Below are positions 1-6,117 of a stretch of 6,395 bases of DNA, one piece after another; within the stretch, counting starts at the first letter, position 1, and every line of letters starts with the position of its first letter. The translations under genes and the position numbers were made by a program. The stretch is taken from NCBI GenBank assembly GCA_013813615.1, contig JACCRJ010000361.1, positions 1 to 6,395 on the forward strand, given 5' to 3'. This stretch comes from Lautropia sp. Lineage in GTDB: Bacteria; Pseudomonadota; Gammaproteobacteria; Burkholderiales; Burkholderiaceae_E. The notes below the pieces were generated by a model that was given only the letters and a program-made list of their open reading frames with translations, did no database searches and had not been told where the DNA came from.

Positions 1-176
1 CGATCAAGTACGAGAACGTCTACCTGCACGCCTACGCAACTGTCGGCGAAGCCAAAGCCGGCATCGGCAAATACCTCACCTTCTTCAACGAGAAGCGGCC
101 GCACAGTTCGCTTGACGGCCAGGTGCCTGATACCGTTTACTTCGCCTCGATGCCGCCTTTGGCGAAGGCGGCCTGA
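1..176 (+). CDS. IS3-family transposase OrfB, C-terminal end (partial at the window edge)
   Basis: The frame is open from base 3 and gives 57 residues before a TGA at 174-176. The residues IKYENVYLHAY, then FFNEKRPHSSLDGQ and PDTVYF, are the conserved end of the DDE (rve) integrase domain of IS3-family OrfB, just after the catalytic Glu, which must lie before the window. OrfB, made as a frameshift fusion with OrfA, cuts and joins IS ends in the cytoplasm. Only the tail is visible, so the subgroup and intactness cannot be judged. The family is well supported by the RPHSSL signature. The non-coding tail of the element follows and probably ends near 336. Confidence 0.9.
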   Translation, partial: IKYENVYLHAYATVGEAKAGIGKYLTFFNEKRPHSSLDGQVPDTVYFASMPPLAKAA

Positions 177-336
177 CCTGGGAACACGAGTAGCCCACGA
201 CGTCGGTCGGCCGTTCGTCGCAAGCGACGTCCGTCCGCCGCCGTGGACTACTCTGCAATCGTTTATCAACCTATCAACCCGCAGGGAATCCACTTAACTC
301 GGCCCAGATTCTGTCCAGTTGAAAGGGGCCACCTCT
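1..336 (+). mobile_element. Right end of an IS3-family insertion sequence
   Basis: The element comprises the orfB tail (to 176) and about 160 non-coding bases. The stretch from about 286 to 336, ending in ggggccacctct, resembles the terminal inverted-repeat region I associate with IS3-family elements. The left end lies outside the window, so the inverted repeat and any target duplication cannot be verified, and the boundary at 336 is an estimate good to a few bases. Bases 177-286 hold no gene. A small perfect palindrome (cgtcg caag cgacg, 216-229) is present but too weak to call a terminator. Confidence 0.5.
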
Positions 337-633
337 CACCTCAGTCTTGCCGCTGCCAACGGCTCGAGCAACGTGAATACCCACCTAAACGACGACGGCA
401 GCATCTCGGAAGAGCGCGGTAGAGAGAGCGCTGCGGCGCAGGCGGCGATGGGGGCGGTGGCGGCGGCGATGGCTTCGTCACTGTCGGCGGCGCGCACGGG
501 AGGAATGCTGAAGGTCGGACGAAACGATCCTTGTCCATGCGGGAGCGAAAAGAAGTACAAGCAGTGCCACGGGCGGCTGGCGCAGAAAGCCAGCCAGCCG
601 AGGCGTCGGTCCCGGCTATTCGGGGCCGATTAA
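319..633 (+). CDS. SEC-C motif small protein, probably 5'-truncated by the IS (start unresolved)
   Basis: The frame is open from the stop at 295 to the TAA at 631-633. Near the C-terminus it carries [20 protein letters not shown], a complete SEC-C zinc-binding motif (CxCx8CH). In SecA this motif ends the protein and binds SecB and zinc; it also occurs in many small or unrelated proteins. Here about 15 Lys/Arg-rich residues follow it. The longest version uses a TTG at 319, inside the IS end, so the first residues would be IS-derived. An in-frame ATG at 448 gives about 61 residues, but neither has a good ribosome binding site. Residues 40-65 are Ala-rich and may be helical. The last 18 bases overlap the convergent S8 peptidase gene. 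It could be the remnant tail of a longer SEC-C protein or a standalone protein. It is not secA itself: no ATPase or helicase sequence precedes it. Confidence 0.5.
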   Translation: MKGATSHLSLAAANGSSNVNTHLNDDGSISEERGRESAAAQAAMGAVAAAMASSLSAARTGGMLKVGRNDPCPCGSEKKYKQCHGRLAQKASQPRRRSRLFGAD

Positions 634-2412
634 GCTGATCAACGGGATGACTCTCCCCTTGCCGGACCGCGGCGGATCCGCGGGCAGCGGTGGCTTCGGC
701 AAAATCTTTTCCGCCAGCCGCCGACCCAACTGGGGGGCGGCCGTGCTCGTTCCCACCAGTCGAACCTTCGTTCCGGTGCGGACTCCGGCGCTCCGCACGC
801 CGGCTCTTGCCTCTGAGCGGTCGGTCATCATCGCGTAGTCCGGTACTTTGCGCAGGCCCCGCGTTGGGCCCGAGGACGAGTAGGGCGCCGGGGCGTCGGG
901 CTTCAATACATACCCAGCCGCCACATGCGAACTCCGCCCGGTCGCGATGCCGCTCAAGGTGCCTGCGCGACGAATAGCCGAGCCCGGGGCTTCCAGGTCG
1001 CGATCGGAGGCAGCGACGAAGCGTTGCTTTTCAAGCCCGGCGTCGGTTAGATGGCTGGCCTTCGCGCGCCGTCGCGCGCCCATGTTGTGGTCGGCTCGAG
1101 CGACGTAGACGTCGATGTCCTCGGCGATGCCCCCGGCAGTGGGCAGGATCACGAACTGCCAACGACCGTCGCGGCCCTTGACGACGCCGGTTCCGCCGGT
1201 CGGGTTCACTGTAAGAATCGCCCGGGTGGATGCGCCAACCTGGCCGAGCTCGGCTTGCCAGCTCAAGTCCACTGCGGACTGTGAACCGACCACCAGGTCG
1301 ACTGGTGCGTCACCGGGCGCGATCACGCGCAGGCGTGCATTGGCAGGAAGAACTGATTGGGGCCACCAGAACTCGACGAACGCCTGGATCTCGCCGTCAG
1401 GCGGAAGGATCCAGTCGAAGCTGCCGCCGGCTGCGTAGTTCACGCAGGCGTGCGCTTTCGCGCTGAACGAATTTCCGGCGGCCAAGGTGACGATCAATTC
1501 GCGGCCGATCGACTTCTGCTCGAGGACTAGCCACTCGATCAAGGCTTCCATCACATACGTGCCGTCGTGAGGCCCGGTCTGCGGGCCCCAACTGATGTTG
1601 ACGACGATCCTCTTTGTGGCAAGGCCCGCGCAAGCGACGACGTAGAGTAGGCCATCGAAGGCGAAGTGCGAAAGCCATCGGCCGGAGGGATCGTCGATGC
1701 CCTCCTGGGGAAACTGGACGAAGACGATGTCCGACATATGGCTCTCGCCCGCGTCCTTGCCGGCGAGAAGGTCCATGACATGGGTCCCGTGCACCGCCGA
1801 GCGGCGCAGACCCGCCAGGCCGGCGTCGCTGTATGCCTCGTCCTGCGTGCCGCCGAGCGCGGGGAAGAACGAGTCGAGGTCGGCTTTCGACCATTGAGCC
1901 CCGTAACCGAACGACACGGGCGCCCCGGGCGCGCTGGCGTTCTGGTTCCAGAGCCACATCACTCTCGTTCCGTTGGCCCTTCTGAATCTCTCGTTCGCGA
2001 ACGCGCACCCGTCGTCCAGCACCGCCGTCAGCGTGTGGTGTTTGGAATGCACCGGAGACAGGTTTTGCGCAACTGCAAACGGGTTGGGCGCGACGGGTGC
2101 AGCCAAGTCGATCGCAATAGCGAGATGCTGAATCGAACTCAGAAATCCGGGCAACGACTTGATCGACACCGTCAACGCCCAGAAAGGCGGGACACGCAAG
2201 GGCTTGCCTCGCGGTTGCAGGTAGATCTGCGGCACCTGCGCGTCGGCGGGAATGAACTTCACCGCCGCCTTGGCGTCCGCTGGCGACTTCCACTGGATCA
2301 ACAGTCCCACCGAGCCCTGCTGCTGAAACAAGTTGCCGAAACCGTGGGTGATGCCCCAGCGCAAATAGAGATCGCTGGGATCGGGCGGTAGCCCCCGGGT
2401 ATTCTTTGCCAT
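616..2412 (-). CDS. Subtilisin-like S8 family serine peptidase
   Basis: The 598-residue protein carries every catalytic element of the S8 (subtilase) fold: Asp133 in VLDDG, His208 in HGTH, oxyanion Asn314 in LAAGNS and nucleophile Ser556 in GTSTAAP. The family hydrolyses peptide bonds. The SSSGPT segment (about 512-517) is also typical of subtilases. Residues 1-125 are an unrecognised N-terminal region that could be a propeptide or a substrate-binding domain. The gap between Asn314 and Ser556 is long, with a probable beta-rich insert at about 335-500. There is no signal peptide or membrane segment, so the protein is either cytoplasmic or exported by a non-Sec route. The ATG at 2412 follows GGAGG by five bases, which fixes the start. 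It lies 12 bases after the PAP2/haloperoxidase gene and is surely co-transcribed with it. The substrate is unknown; maturation or turnover of its neighbour is only an inference. Confidence 0.93.
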   Translation of the reverse strand: MAKNTRGLPPDPSDLYLRWGITHGFGNLFQQQGSVGLLIQWKSPADAKAAVKFIPADAQVPQIYLQPRGKPLRVPPFWALTVSIKSLPGFLSSIQHLAIAIDLAAPVAPNPFAVAQNLSPVHSKHHTLTAVLDDGCAFANERFRRANGTRVMWLWNQNASAPGAPVSFGYGAQWSKADLDSFFPALGGTQDEAYSDAGLAGLRRSAVHGTHVMDLLAGKDAGESHMSDIVFVQFPQEGIDDPSGRWLSHFAFDGLLYVVACAGLATKRIVVNISWGPQTGPHDGTYVMEALIEWLVLEQKSIGRELIVTLAAGNSFSAKAHACVNYAAGGSFDWILPPDGEIQAFVEFWWPQSVLPANARLRVIAPGDAPVDLVVGSQSAVDLSWQAELGQVGASTRAILTVNPTGGTGVVKGRDGRWQFVILPTAGGIAEDIDVYVARADHNMGARRRAKASHLTDAGLEKQRFVAASDRDLEAPGSAIRRAGTLSGIATGRSSHVAAGYVLKPDAPAPYSSSGPTRGLRKVPDYAMMTDRSEARAGVRSAGVRTGTKVRLVGTSTAAPQLGRRLAEKILPKPPLPADPPRSGKGRVIPLISLIGPE

Positions 2413-2417
2413 GTGTT

Positions 2418-2422
2418 CCTCC
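2418..2422 (-). promoter_or_regulatory. Ribosome binding site of the S8 peptidase gene
   Basis: Read on the minus strand, GGAGG lies five bases before the ATG at 2412 and directly after the stop codon of the upstream gene (2425-2427). The 12-base gap is thus almost wholly taken up by this site, consistent with translational coupling. Confidence 0.75.
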
Positions 2423-2424
2423 GA

Positions 2425-3540
2425 TCAGACCCACTCGTTTTTTGCAAGAGCCGTGAGTTCTGCCAAGTAGGCAGACGAGGTCATCGCCGGGAGTGCGACC
2501 GGCGCCATTGCGCCATTTGGACGGTTCGGCCCATCGCCCAGGAAGTTGTTCTTGACGTTGTTGCCCGCAAGAGTCGGTGCAAACGTGCGGCTACTACACG
2601 TCACGCCCGCGATGCCGCACATGCAGAGGAAGTACTCCCCGAGCGACATGCCCAATATCTGGCCGGCAGCGGCGTCGATCGGGAAATGAACTCCTGCCAC
2701 GACCCGGTTCACGCTGAAGCGGCGAGCCTGCAGATAAAGCTGGGTATATGCAGGATGAGGTACCGCGGGCGCGGCAGGCGGAAGGATGCCGAGCAAGCCG
2801 CTCAGAGCGACAATCGTCGCGAATGCCTGGGCGGCGTGACCCATGGGATAGGTTCCATGGCCGGGCGTGGTGATGATCGGTTGCACCTGCGGCGAGAAGT
2901 CGACCGGGCGATAGCACCCGAAAACGTGCTTGAACATCAGCTCGACCTCGATCGTAAGCTGCACGGCCACCATGAGCCACTCCGTCGTGTACTTCTTCCG
3001 GACAAGGTTCAGTCCGGTTGCGGCGGCGATGAAAGCGAACTGGCTGTCGATTTGGGTCAGGATCTCGGCCGCTCGTTCGTCGCGCAACTCGGCCCAGCTC
3101 TGCACGAAGCCCAACTGAGCCACAAAGAAGGGCTGAAGCGGCCGGGTTAGCTCGACGAGCAGCTTCACCCCGGTGTTCGTCTGGCACAGGACCTGATAGG
3201 TGTCGGAGGCGGTCGCGAGATACGTCAACCGATTCGTGAGCTCGGTAACGGCCACCGTCGATCGCACCCACGAATCCCAACGCAGCATGACTCCGGGGGC
3301 GTTCATCGCAGGCGGCGCTGCGCCTCCGGGCAAGACGCTCCCGTGTTTGGTGTTGTCCATCGTCCCGTCGCGGCTCGACCACAGCGCACTCGCCATCAGC
3401 GGGTTGGCCCAGCCGTCGGCGAGGGATCCGGATCCGCCGTAGCCGCCTGATCCGCCGGAGCCCCCCGACCCACCACTGCCCCCCGAGCCCCCGAGCGTGG
3501 AGCCACCTAACGTCGAACCTCCCAACGACGAACCACCCAT
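2425..3540 (-). CDS. PAP2 superfamily / vanadium-haloperoxidase-like protein with Gly-Ser-rich N-terminus
   Basis: The 371-residue protein carries the three parts of the PAP2/vanadium haloperoxidase active site. These are Lys204-x6-Arg211-Pro212 (KHVFGCYRP), a PSGH-like box TYPMGHA with His235, and NRVVAGVHFPID with Arg279, His285 and Asp289. In the family these residues bind phosphate or vanadate, and His285 is the phospho- or vanadate-ligating His. The enzyme would therefore be a phosphatase or a halide-oxidising peroxidase. The GTYPMGHA context and the absence of a clear set of membrane helices fit the soluble haloperoxidase-like branch better than membrane lipid phosphatases. The Ser of PSGH is replaced by Met233, which is unusual. 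Residues 1-39 are almost only Gly and Ser. No signal peptide is seen. A strong AGGAG precedes the ATG. The gene is followed closely by the S8 peptidase gene and preceded by the cyclase. Activity and substrate cannot be read from the sequence. Confidence 0.88.
   Translation of the reverse strand: MGGSSLGGSTLGGSTLGGSGGSGGSGGSGGSGGYGGSGSLADGWANPLMASALWSSRDGTMDNTKHGSVLPGGAAPPAMNAPGVMLRWDSWVRSTVAVTELTNRLTYLATASDTYQVLCQTNTGVKLLVELTRPLQPFFVAQLGFVQSWAELRDERAAEILTQIDSQFAFIAAATGLNLVRKKYTTEWLMVAVQLTIEVELMFKHVFGCYRPVDFSPQVQPIITTPGHGTYPMGHAAQAFATIVALSGLLGILPPAAPAVPHPAYTQLYLQARRFSVNRVVAGVHFPIDAAAGQILGMSLGEYFLCMCGIAGVTCSSRTFAPTLAGNNVKNNFLGDGPNRPNGAMAPVALPAMTSSAYLAELTALAKNEWV
3424..3540 (-). repeat. Gly-Ser tandem repeat at the start of the PAP2/haloperoxidase gene
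   Basis: The first 39 codons read as three GGS(S/T)L units (15 bases each), then about five GGS units (9 bases each), then GGY-GGSGS. The DNA is imperfectly repetitive because of synonymous codons, so it is not a pure microsatellite, though slippage could still change its length. The peptide would be disordered and flexible, acting as a linker, a tail or a display arm. No targeting role is evident. Confidence 0.85.
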
Positions 3541-3546
3541 GGTGTT

Positions 3547-3551
3547 CTCCT
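3547..3551 (-). promoter_or_regulatory. Ribosome binding site of the PAP2/haloperoxidase gene
   Basis: Minus-strand AGGAG sits six bases before the ATG at 3540. It supports this start, and therefore supports the Gly-Ser repeat being translated rather than being upstream DNA. Confidence 0.75.
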
Positions 3552-3607
3552 ACTCTTGTTGATCGGTAGCCGAAGAATGCTAGGCCTTATCGCGCGCCAC
3601 CAATAGC

Positions 3608-3648
3608 GTGCGGCCCCTAATAATCAGAGCAACCGCTGTACGGCCCCT
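3608..3648 (-). repeat. Pair of 11-base direct repeats in the cyclase-PAP2 intergenic gap
   Basis: On the plus strand, gtgcggcccct (3608-3618) and gtacggcccct (3638-3648) match at 10 of 11 bases, with starts exactly 30 bases apart, about three helical turns. They lie in the 115-base gap (3541-3655) between the cyclase stop and the PAP2 start. Such spacing would suit two protein dimers on one DNA face, so this may be an operator for a promoter serving the two downstream enzyme genes. No convincing -35/-10 pair was found in the gap and chance cannot be excluded. Confidence 0.35.
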
Positions 3649-3655
3649 GCCCAGC

Positions 3656-5449
3656 TCACGGGATACCTGCCTCGCGCATCGCACGCGCGATCCGCTGGCC
3701 GAAGGGGTAAAGCACCGCAACTGAGTTCGCTTCATACGTTGAGACCCGGTACCCCGGCCTGAGCCTGAGCAAGGCCTGGGCGACGGCAGAAGCTTGCTCC
3801 GGCTGCCCGGTGGCCGCATACGCAGCAATGAGGATGCGCAACGTCGACAGGTGCTGCCGGTTTCGCCGTCGCGACGCCTCGCACCAACAGATCGCCTCGG
3901 CGAAATTTCCGGCGCCGAACTCGCATGACCCCATCAGCGATTCATAGTAGTAGCGCAACGGATCAATGGGCGACAGCGACAGCGCCCGGTGCCCCGCCTC
4001 GAGCGCTTCGTCCGAGGTACCTTCGAAGGCCTTGGCGACGGCGTAGAAGAGCCATCCGAACCCCTCGCTGGGGTTGATGGCACTGGCCTGTCGAAGCCTA
4101 GTCTGGCCAGTGGCCAAGTCCTTCTTCAGATGGCAGTAGACGAAGCCTTCGATGGCCAGCGAAAGAGCGCTGGCAGGCTCGAGGTCGAGCGCGCGCTGGG
4201 TGTGCTCCAACGCCACCGACGCGGCCTTGGCCAAGTCATCTGTCGCTCCCTGGATCGTGCGCAGCACATACCACTTGCCAAGCCACGCATGCGGTGCCGC
4301 GACGCGCGGATGACGCTCGGCAAGCGACTCGAGCAACCGGCGGCTGAGCTCGAAGTCGTCCGCGCTCGCTCGATGCATCATCGAAATTCCGCCCAAAAAC
4401 AGCTCGTAGCTGTTCAACGCCGGCAGCGGCCGGGTAGTGGCGCGTGAGGCTGCCGTTTCCAGCAGCTTTCGATGGACCGCGTCGGCGAACTCGTGTGCCA
4501 GCTCGCTCTTCGGCGCTAACAGGTCACGCCACTTCCCCCGGATGCGACTCGACCACAGGATGTGACCTTCCGACGCGTCGGCTAACTCTGCCGCCACTGT
4601 GACGTTGGCGCCCGAAACGGCATACGTGCCCGAGACGACGTGGCGGACGTCGAGTCGATTCGCGATCTCCGCAAGCGAGGAGGAGCGCGCCTTGAAGGTT
4701 CCGCTCGAAAGGCGCGAGACGACACGCAGCCCAGGCGACATCGAAAGCGAGTCGATGATGCCGTCGGCAAGCAGATCGCCGATGCCTTGGAATTCCTTGT
4801 CGGCGAGCAGGTTGGTGAAAGGGATGACGGCGATCGAGGCCTGCAATGTGGACGCGTAGCTGCGACTCGTCGGAACGCTGCTCTCGTGCAAGGCGGGGCC
4901 GAGCCTGTACGCCCGGACCGGCCTGTCCACATGCTTGAGGTGGCAGTCGCCGAGATCTTCGATGTCGGCATCCAGGGTGTCGCTCAAAAGGTCGCGGAGC
5001 TGCGCCGTTGCGACGGTCTCCCCGGCTTCGGCCAGGGTGCAAACCCGAGCCGCCAGATTGACTCCGATCCCGTAGATGTCAGTAACGCCGTCGAAGATCT
5101 TGGCCGCATGCAGGCCGGCCCGAAGCGCAAGCCGTTCGCCATTGGCGAGCGGTTCGCATTGCTTCGCCATCCACTCGTGCATGTCTGTCGCAGCGCTGAC
5201 TGCTTCCGCCGCTGTCTGGAATTCGGCCATCAGGCCGTCTCCCAGGTTCTTGACGAGACGTCCTCGATGTCGAGGCAACGTCATCTGCTGGGCGCGGGTG
5301 GAGAACGCTTGCCAGCGTTGGATGACGCCCGCTTCGTCTTCTTGCATGAGAAGGACCGACTCGACGAGGTCGATAACGAGGATGATCGCGTAGCGGCTCG
5401 GAAGTCCCATTCCCGAGTCCACCAACAGATCATTCGCGCTTGGCGACAC
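3656..5449 (-). CDS. Class III adenylate/guanylate cyclase with TolB-like domain and TPR repeats
   Basis: From a GTG at 5449 the product is 597 residues. Residues 20-185 are a class III cyclase homology domain with metal-binding Asp27 (VIDLVES) and Asp71 (KNLGDG), base-selecting Lys67 and Asp124 (TDIYG), and transition-state Asn131 and Arg135 (VNLAAR). This complete set predicts an active homodimer that converts ATP to cAMP; the Lys/Asp pair favours ATP over GTP. Residues 204-332 form a TolB/FlgO-like alpha-beta domain (SIAVIPFTN...). Residues 344-585 are TPR-type helical pairs, probably for protein binding. There is no membrane helix, so the protein is likely cytosolic. The start was chosen because AAGGAG lies five bases before GTG 5449. 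An in-frame ATG at 5542 would add 31 residues without a good ribosome site or recognisable domain. The stop is 115 bases before the PAP2 gene, on the same strand. What it senses is unknown. Confidence 0.92.
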   Translation of the reverse strand: MSPSANDLLVDSGMGLPSRYAIILVIDLVESVLLMQEDEAGVIQRWQAFSTRAQQMTLPRHRGRLVKNLGDGLMAEFQTAAEAVSAATDMHEWMAKQCEPLANGERLALRAGLHAAKIFDGVTDIYGIGVNLAARVCTLAEAGETVATAQLRDLLSDTLDADIEDLGDCHLKHVDRPVRAYRLGPALHESSVPTSRSYASTLQASIAVIPFTNLLADKEFQGIGDLLADGIIDSLSMSPGLRVVSRLSSGTFKARSSSLAEIANRLDVRHVVSGTYAVSGANVTVAAELADASEGHILWSSRIRGKWRDLLAPKSELAHEFADAVHRKLLETAASRATTRPLPALNSYELFLGGISMMHRASADDFELSRRLLESLAERHPRVAAPHAWLGKWYVLRTIQGATDDLAKAASVALEHTQRALDLEPASALSLAIEGFVYCHLKKDLATGQTRLRQASAINPSEGFGWLFYAVAKAFEGTSDEALEAGHRALSLSPIDPLRYYYESLMGSCEFGAGNFAEAICWCEASRRRNRQHLSTLRILIAAYAATGQPEQASAVAQALLRLRPGYRVSTYEANSVAVLYPFGQRIARAMREAGIP

Positions 5450-5454
5450 GGCCG

Positions 5455-5460
5455 CTCCTT
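5455..5460 (-). promoter_or_regulatory. Ribosome binding site that decides the cyclase start
   Basis: Minus-strand AAGGAG is followed by five bases and then GTG at 5449. No comparable site precedes the ATG at 5542, so the shorter protein is preferred. Confidence 0.7.
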
Positions 5461-5540
5461 GACGTTGACTCTCATTGCGCTTGCACGCAGCAATCGTGCC
5501 GAACGGTGCGTCGGGTGCGAAGGTGCATTCGGCTTGTCTC

Positions 5541-5569
5541 ATTGAAGCTCATTTCGAGCCCCCTGGCAA
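5541..5569 (-). promoter_or_regulatory. Candidate sigma70-type promoter for the cyclase gene
   Basis: On the minus strand TTGCCA (5569-5564, five of six to TTGACA) is separated by 17 bases from TTCAAT (5546-5541, four of six to TATAAT). Transcription would start near 5533, downstream of the ATG at 5542, which agrees with GTG 5449 being the true start. This is a by-eye match in GC-rich DNA and is only suggestive. Confidence 0.3.
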
Positions 5570-5623
5570 TCGCGCTGCACGGGCGCGGCGCGCCGGTCGG
5601 CGCGATGGCCACGTTCGCGATGA

Positions 5624-5914
5624 TTCCGCCTGGTCATCGACCTGGCCGGCATCGGTGGACAAACGCTGCGGGTTCGCAGCACTGCGACACACTCGGTCAT
5701 CGGCGAGATGGGGTTCTTCCGTCGGGTGCCAAGTTCGGCGACGGTCTGGGCCGAAGGGCGGGTGACCTTGTTCACGCTGAGGCGCGACCAGGTCGATCGC
5801 ATGCGCCGCGAGCAGCCCGCACTGGCTATCGCCTTCGACGAGTTCCTGTTGCGCTCGCTGTCCGATCGCCTCATCCTGACCGATCGCATGATTGCGGCCT
5901 TGAGTCCAGGCTGA
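5624..5914 (+). pseudogene. C-terminal remnant of a SulP-type cyclic-nucleotide-binding domain
   Basis: After a stop at 5621-5623 the frame reads FRLVIDLAGIGGQ, then HSVIGEMGFFRRVPSSATV, and ends DRLILTDRMIAALSPG with a TGA at 5912-5914. This resembles the second half of the CAP-like cyclic-nucleotide-binding domain found at the end of SulP anion transporters (GEMGFFRxxxRSAxV followed by a helix). The transporter, the STAS domain and the first half of the binding domain are missing. No matching residues were found upstream of about 5624 in any plus frame, so the break looks like a deletion or rearrangement joint. The Arg that normally contacts the cyclic phosphate appears to be Ser (VPSSATV), so ligand binding is doubtful. 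A short ATG-initiated product from 5708 (68 residues) is possible, but no clear ribosome site is seen. Confidence 0.6.
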
Positions 5915-6117
5915 AGGCCGTCTCGCGAACCGGGCGCCCATGGTGCCGCCGGTGGCACGGTCAAATAGTCAAGCGAAGCTCATCCGATGGATCTGCGCGA
6001 GGATGCGGTTTACCCCATCGCGGACACCTACTTCCGTAAGGTTTGAGTGGCGCGAAGACGGGCAAACTCCAGAAACACGTTCGGAGGCTGCTGACTCCCT
6101 GTCCAGCTGGACGCTGC
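5915..6117 (+). other. Unassigned spacer between two gene remnants
   Basis: No gene can be supported here. All frames are short or shadow-like. A 19-codon frame at 5987-6046 (MDLREDAVYPIADTYFRKV) looks protein-like but has no ribosome site and no recognised family. The segment may hold an IS end or the joint between the cyclic-nucleotide-binding remnant and the transposase fragment. Confidence 0.4.

Noticed and set aside
216..229. Perfect small palindrome in the IS tail
   Set aside because: The stem is only five base pairs and no T-run follows, so it is not supported as a terminator.
319..633. C-terminal end of secA
   Set aside because: The SEC-C motif matches SecA's, but the residues before it are not SecA-like and about 15 basic residues follow the motif, so a separate SEC-C protein is more likely.
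1397..2434. Long minus-strand frame (345 codons) overlapping the S8 gene
   Set aside because: It is an Arg/Gly-rich out-of-frame shadow of the peptidase gene, typical of GC-rich DNA, with no recognisable motifs. The peptidase frame has the full catalytic set.
2413..3150. Plus-strand frame of 245 codons antisense to the PAP2 gene
   Set aside because: It is rich in Arg/His/Ala without any family motif; it is antisense to a confidently identified gene.
2594..3382. Minus-strand frame of 262 codons inside the PAP2/haloperoxidase gene
   Set aside because: It is an Arg-rich shadow in another frame; the overlapping frame holds all PAP2 active-site motifs and the ribosome site.
3424..3540. Repeat array as a possible CRISPR
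   Set aside because: Units are 9-15 bases with no spacers and encode Gly-Ser repeats in frame with a good start; it is a coding tandem repeat.
4640..5545. Plus-strand frame of 301 codons antisense to the cyclase
   Set aside because: Composition is that of an antisense shadow, with no domain, and the cyclase motifs on the other strand are unambiguous.
5539..5964. Minus-strand frame of 141 codons whose stop overlaps the ATG at 5542
   Set aside because: The ATGA overlap looked like operon coupling, but the product is a Ser/Arg-rich shadow antisense to the recognisable cyclic-nucleotide-binding remnant.
5440..6039. Plus-strand frame of 199 codons upstream of the transposase fragment
   Set aside because: It overlaps the cyclase start and the recognisable remnant in another frame, and shows no motif.
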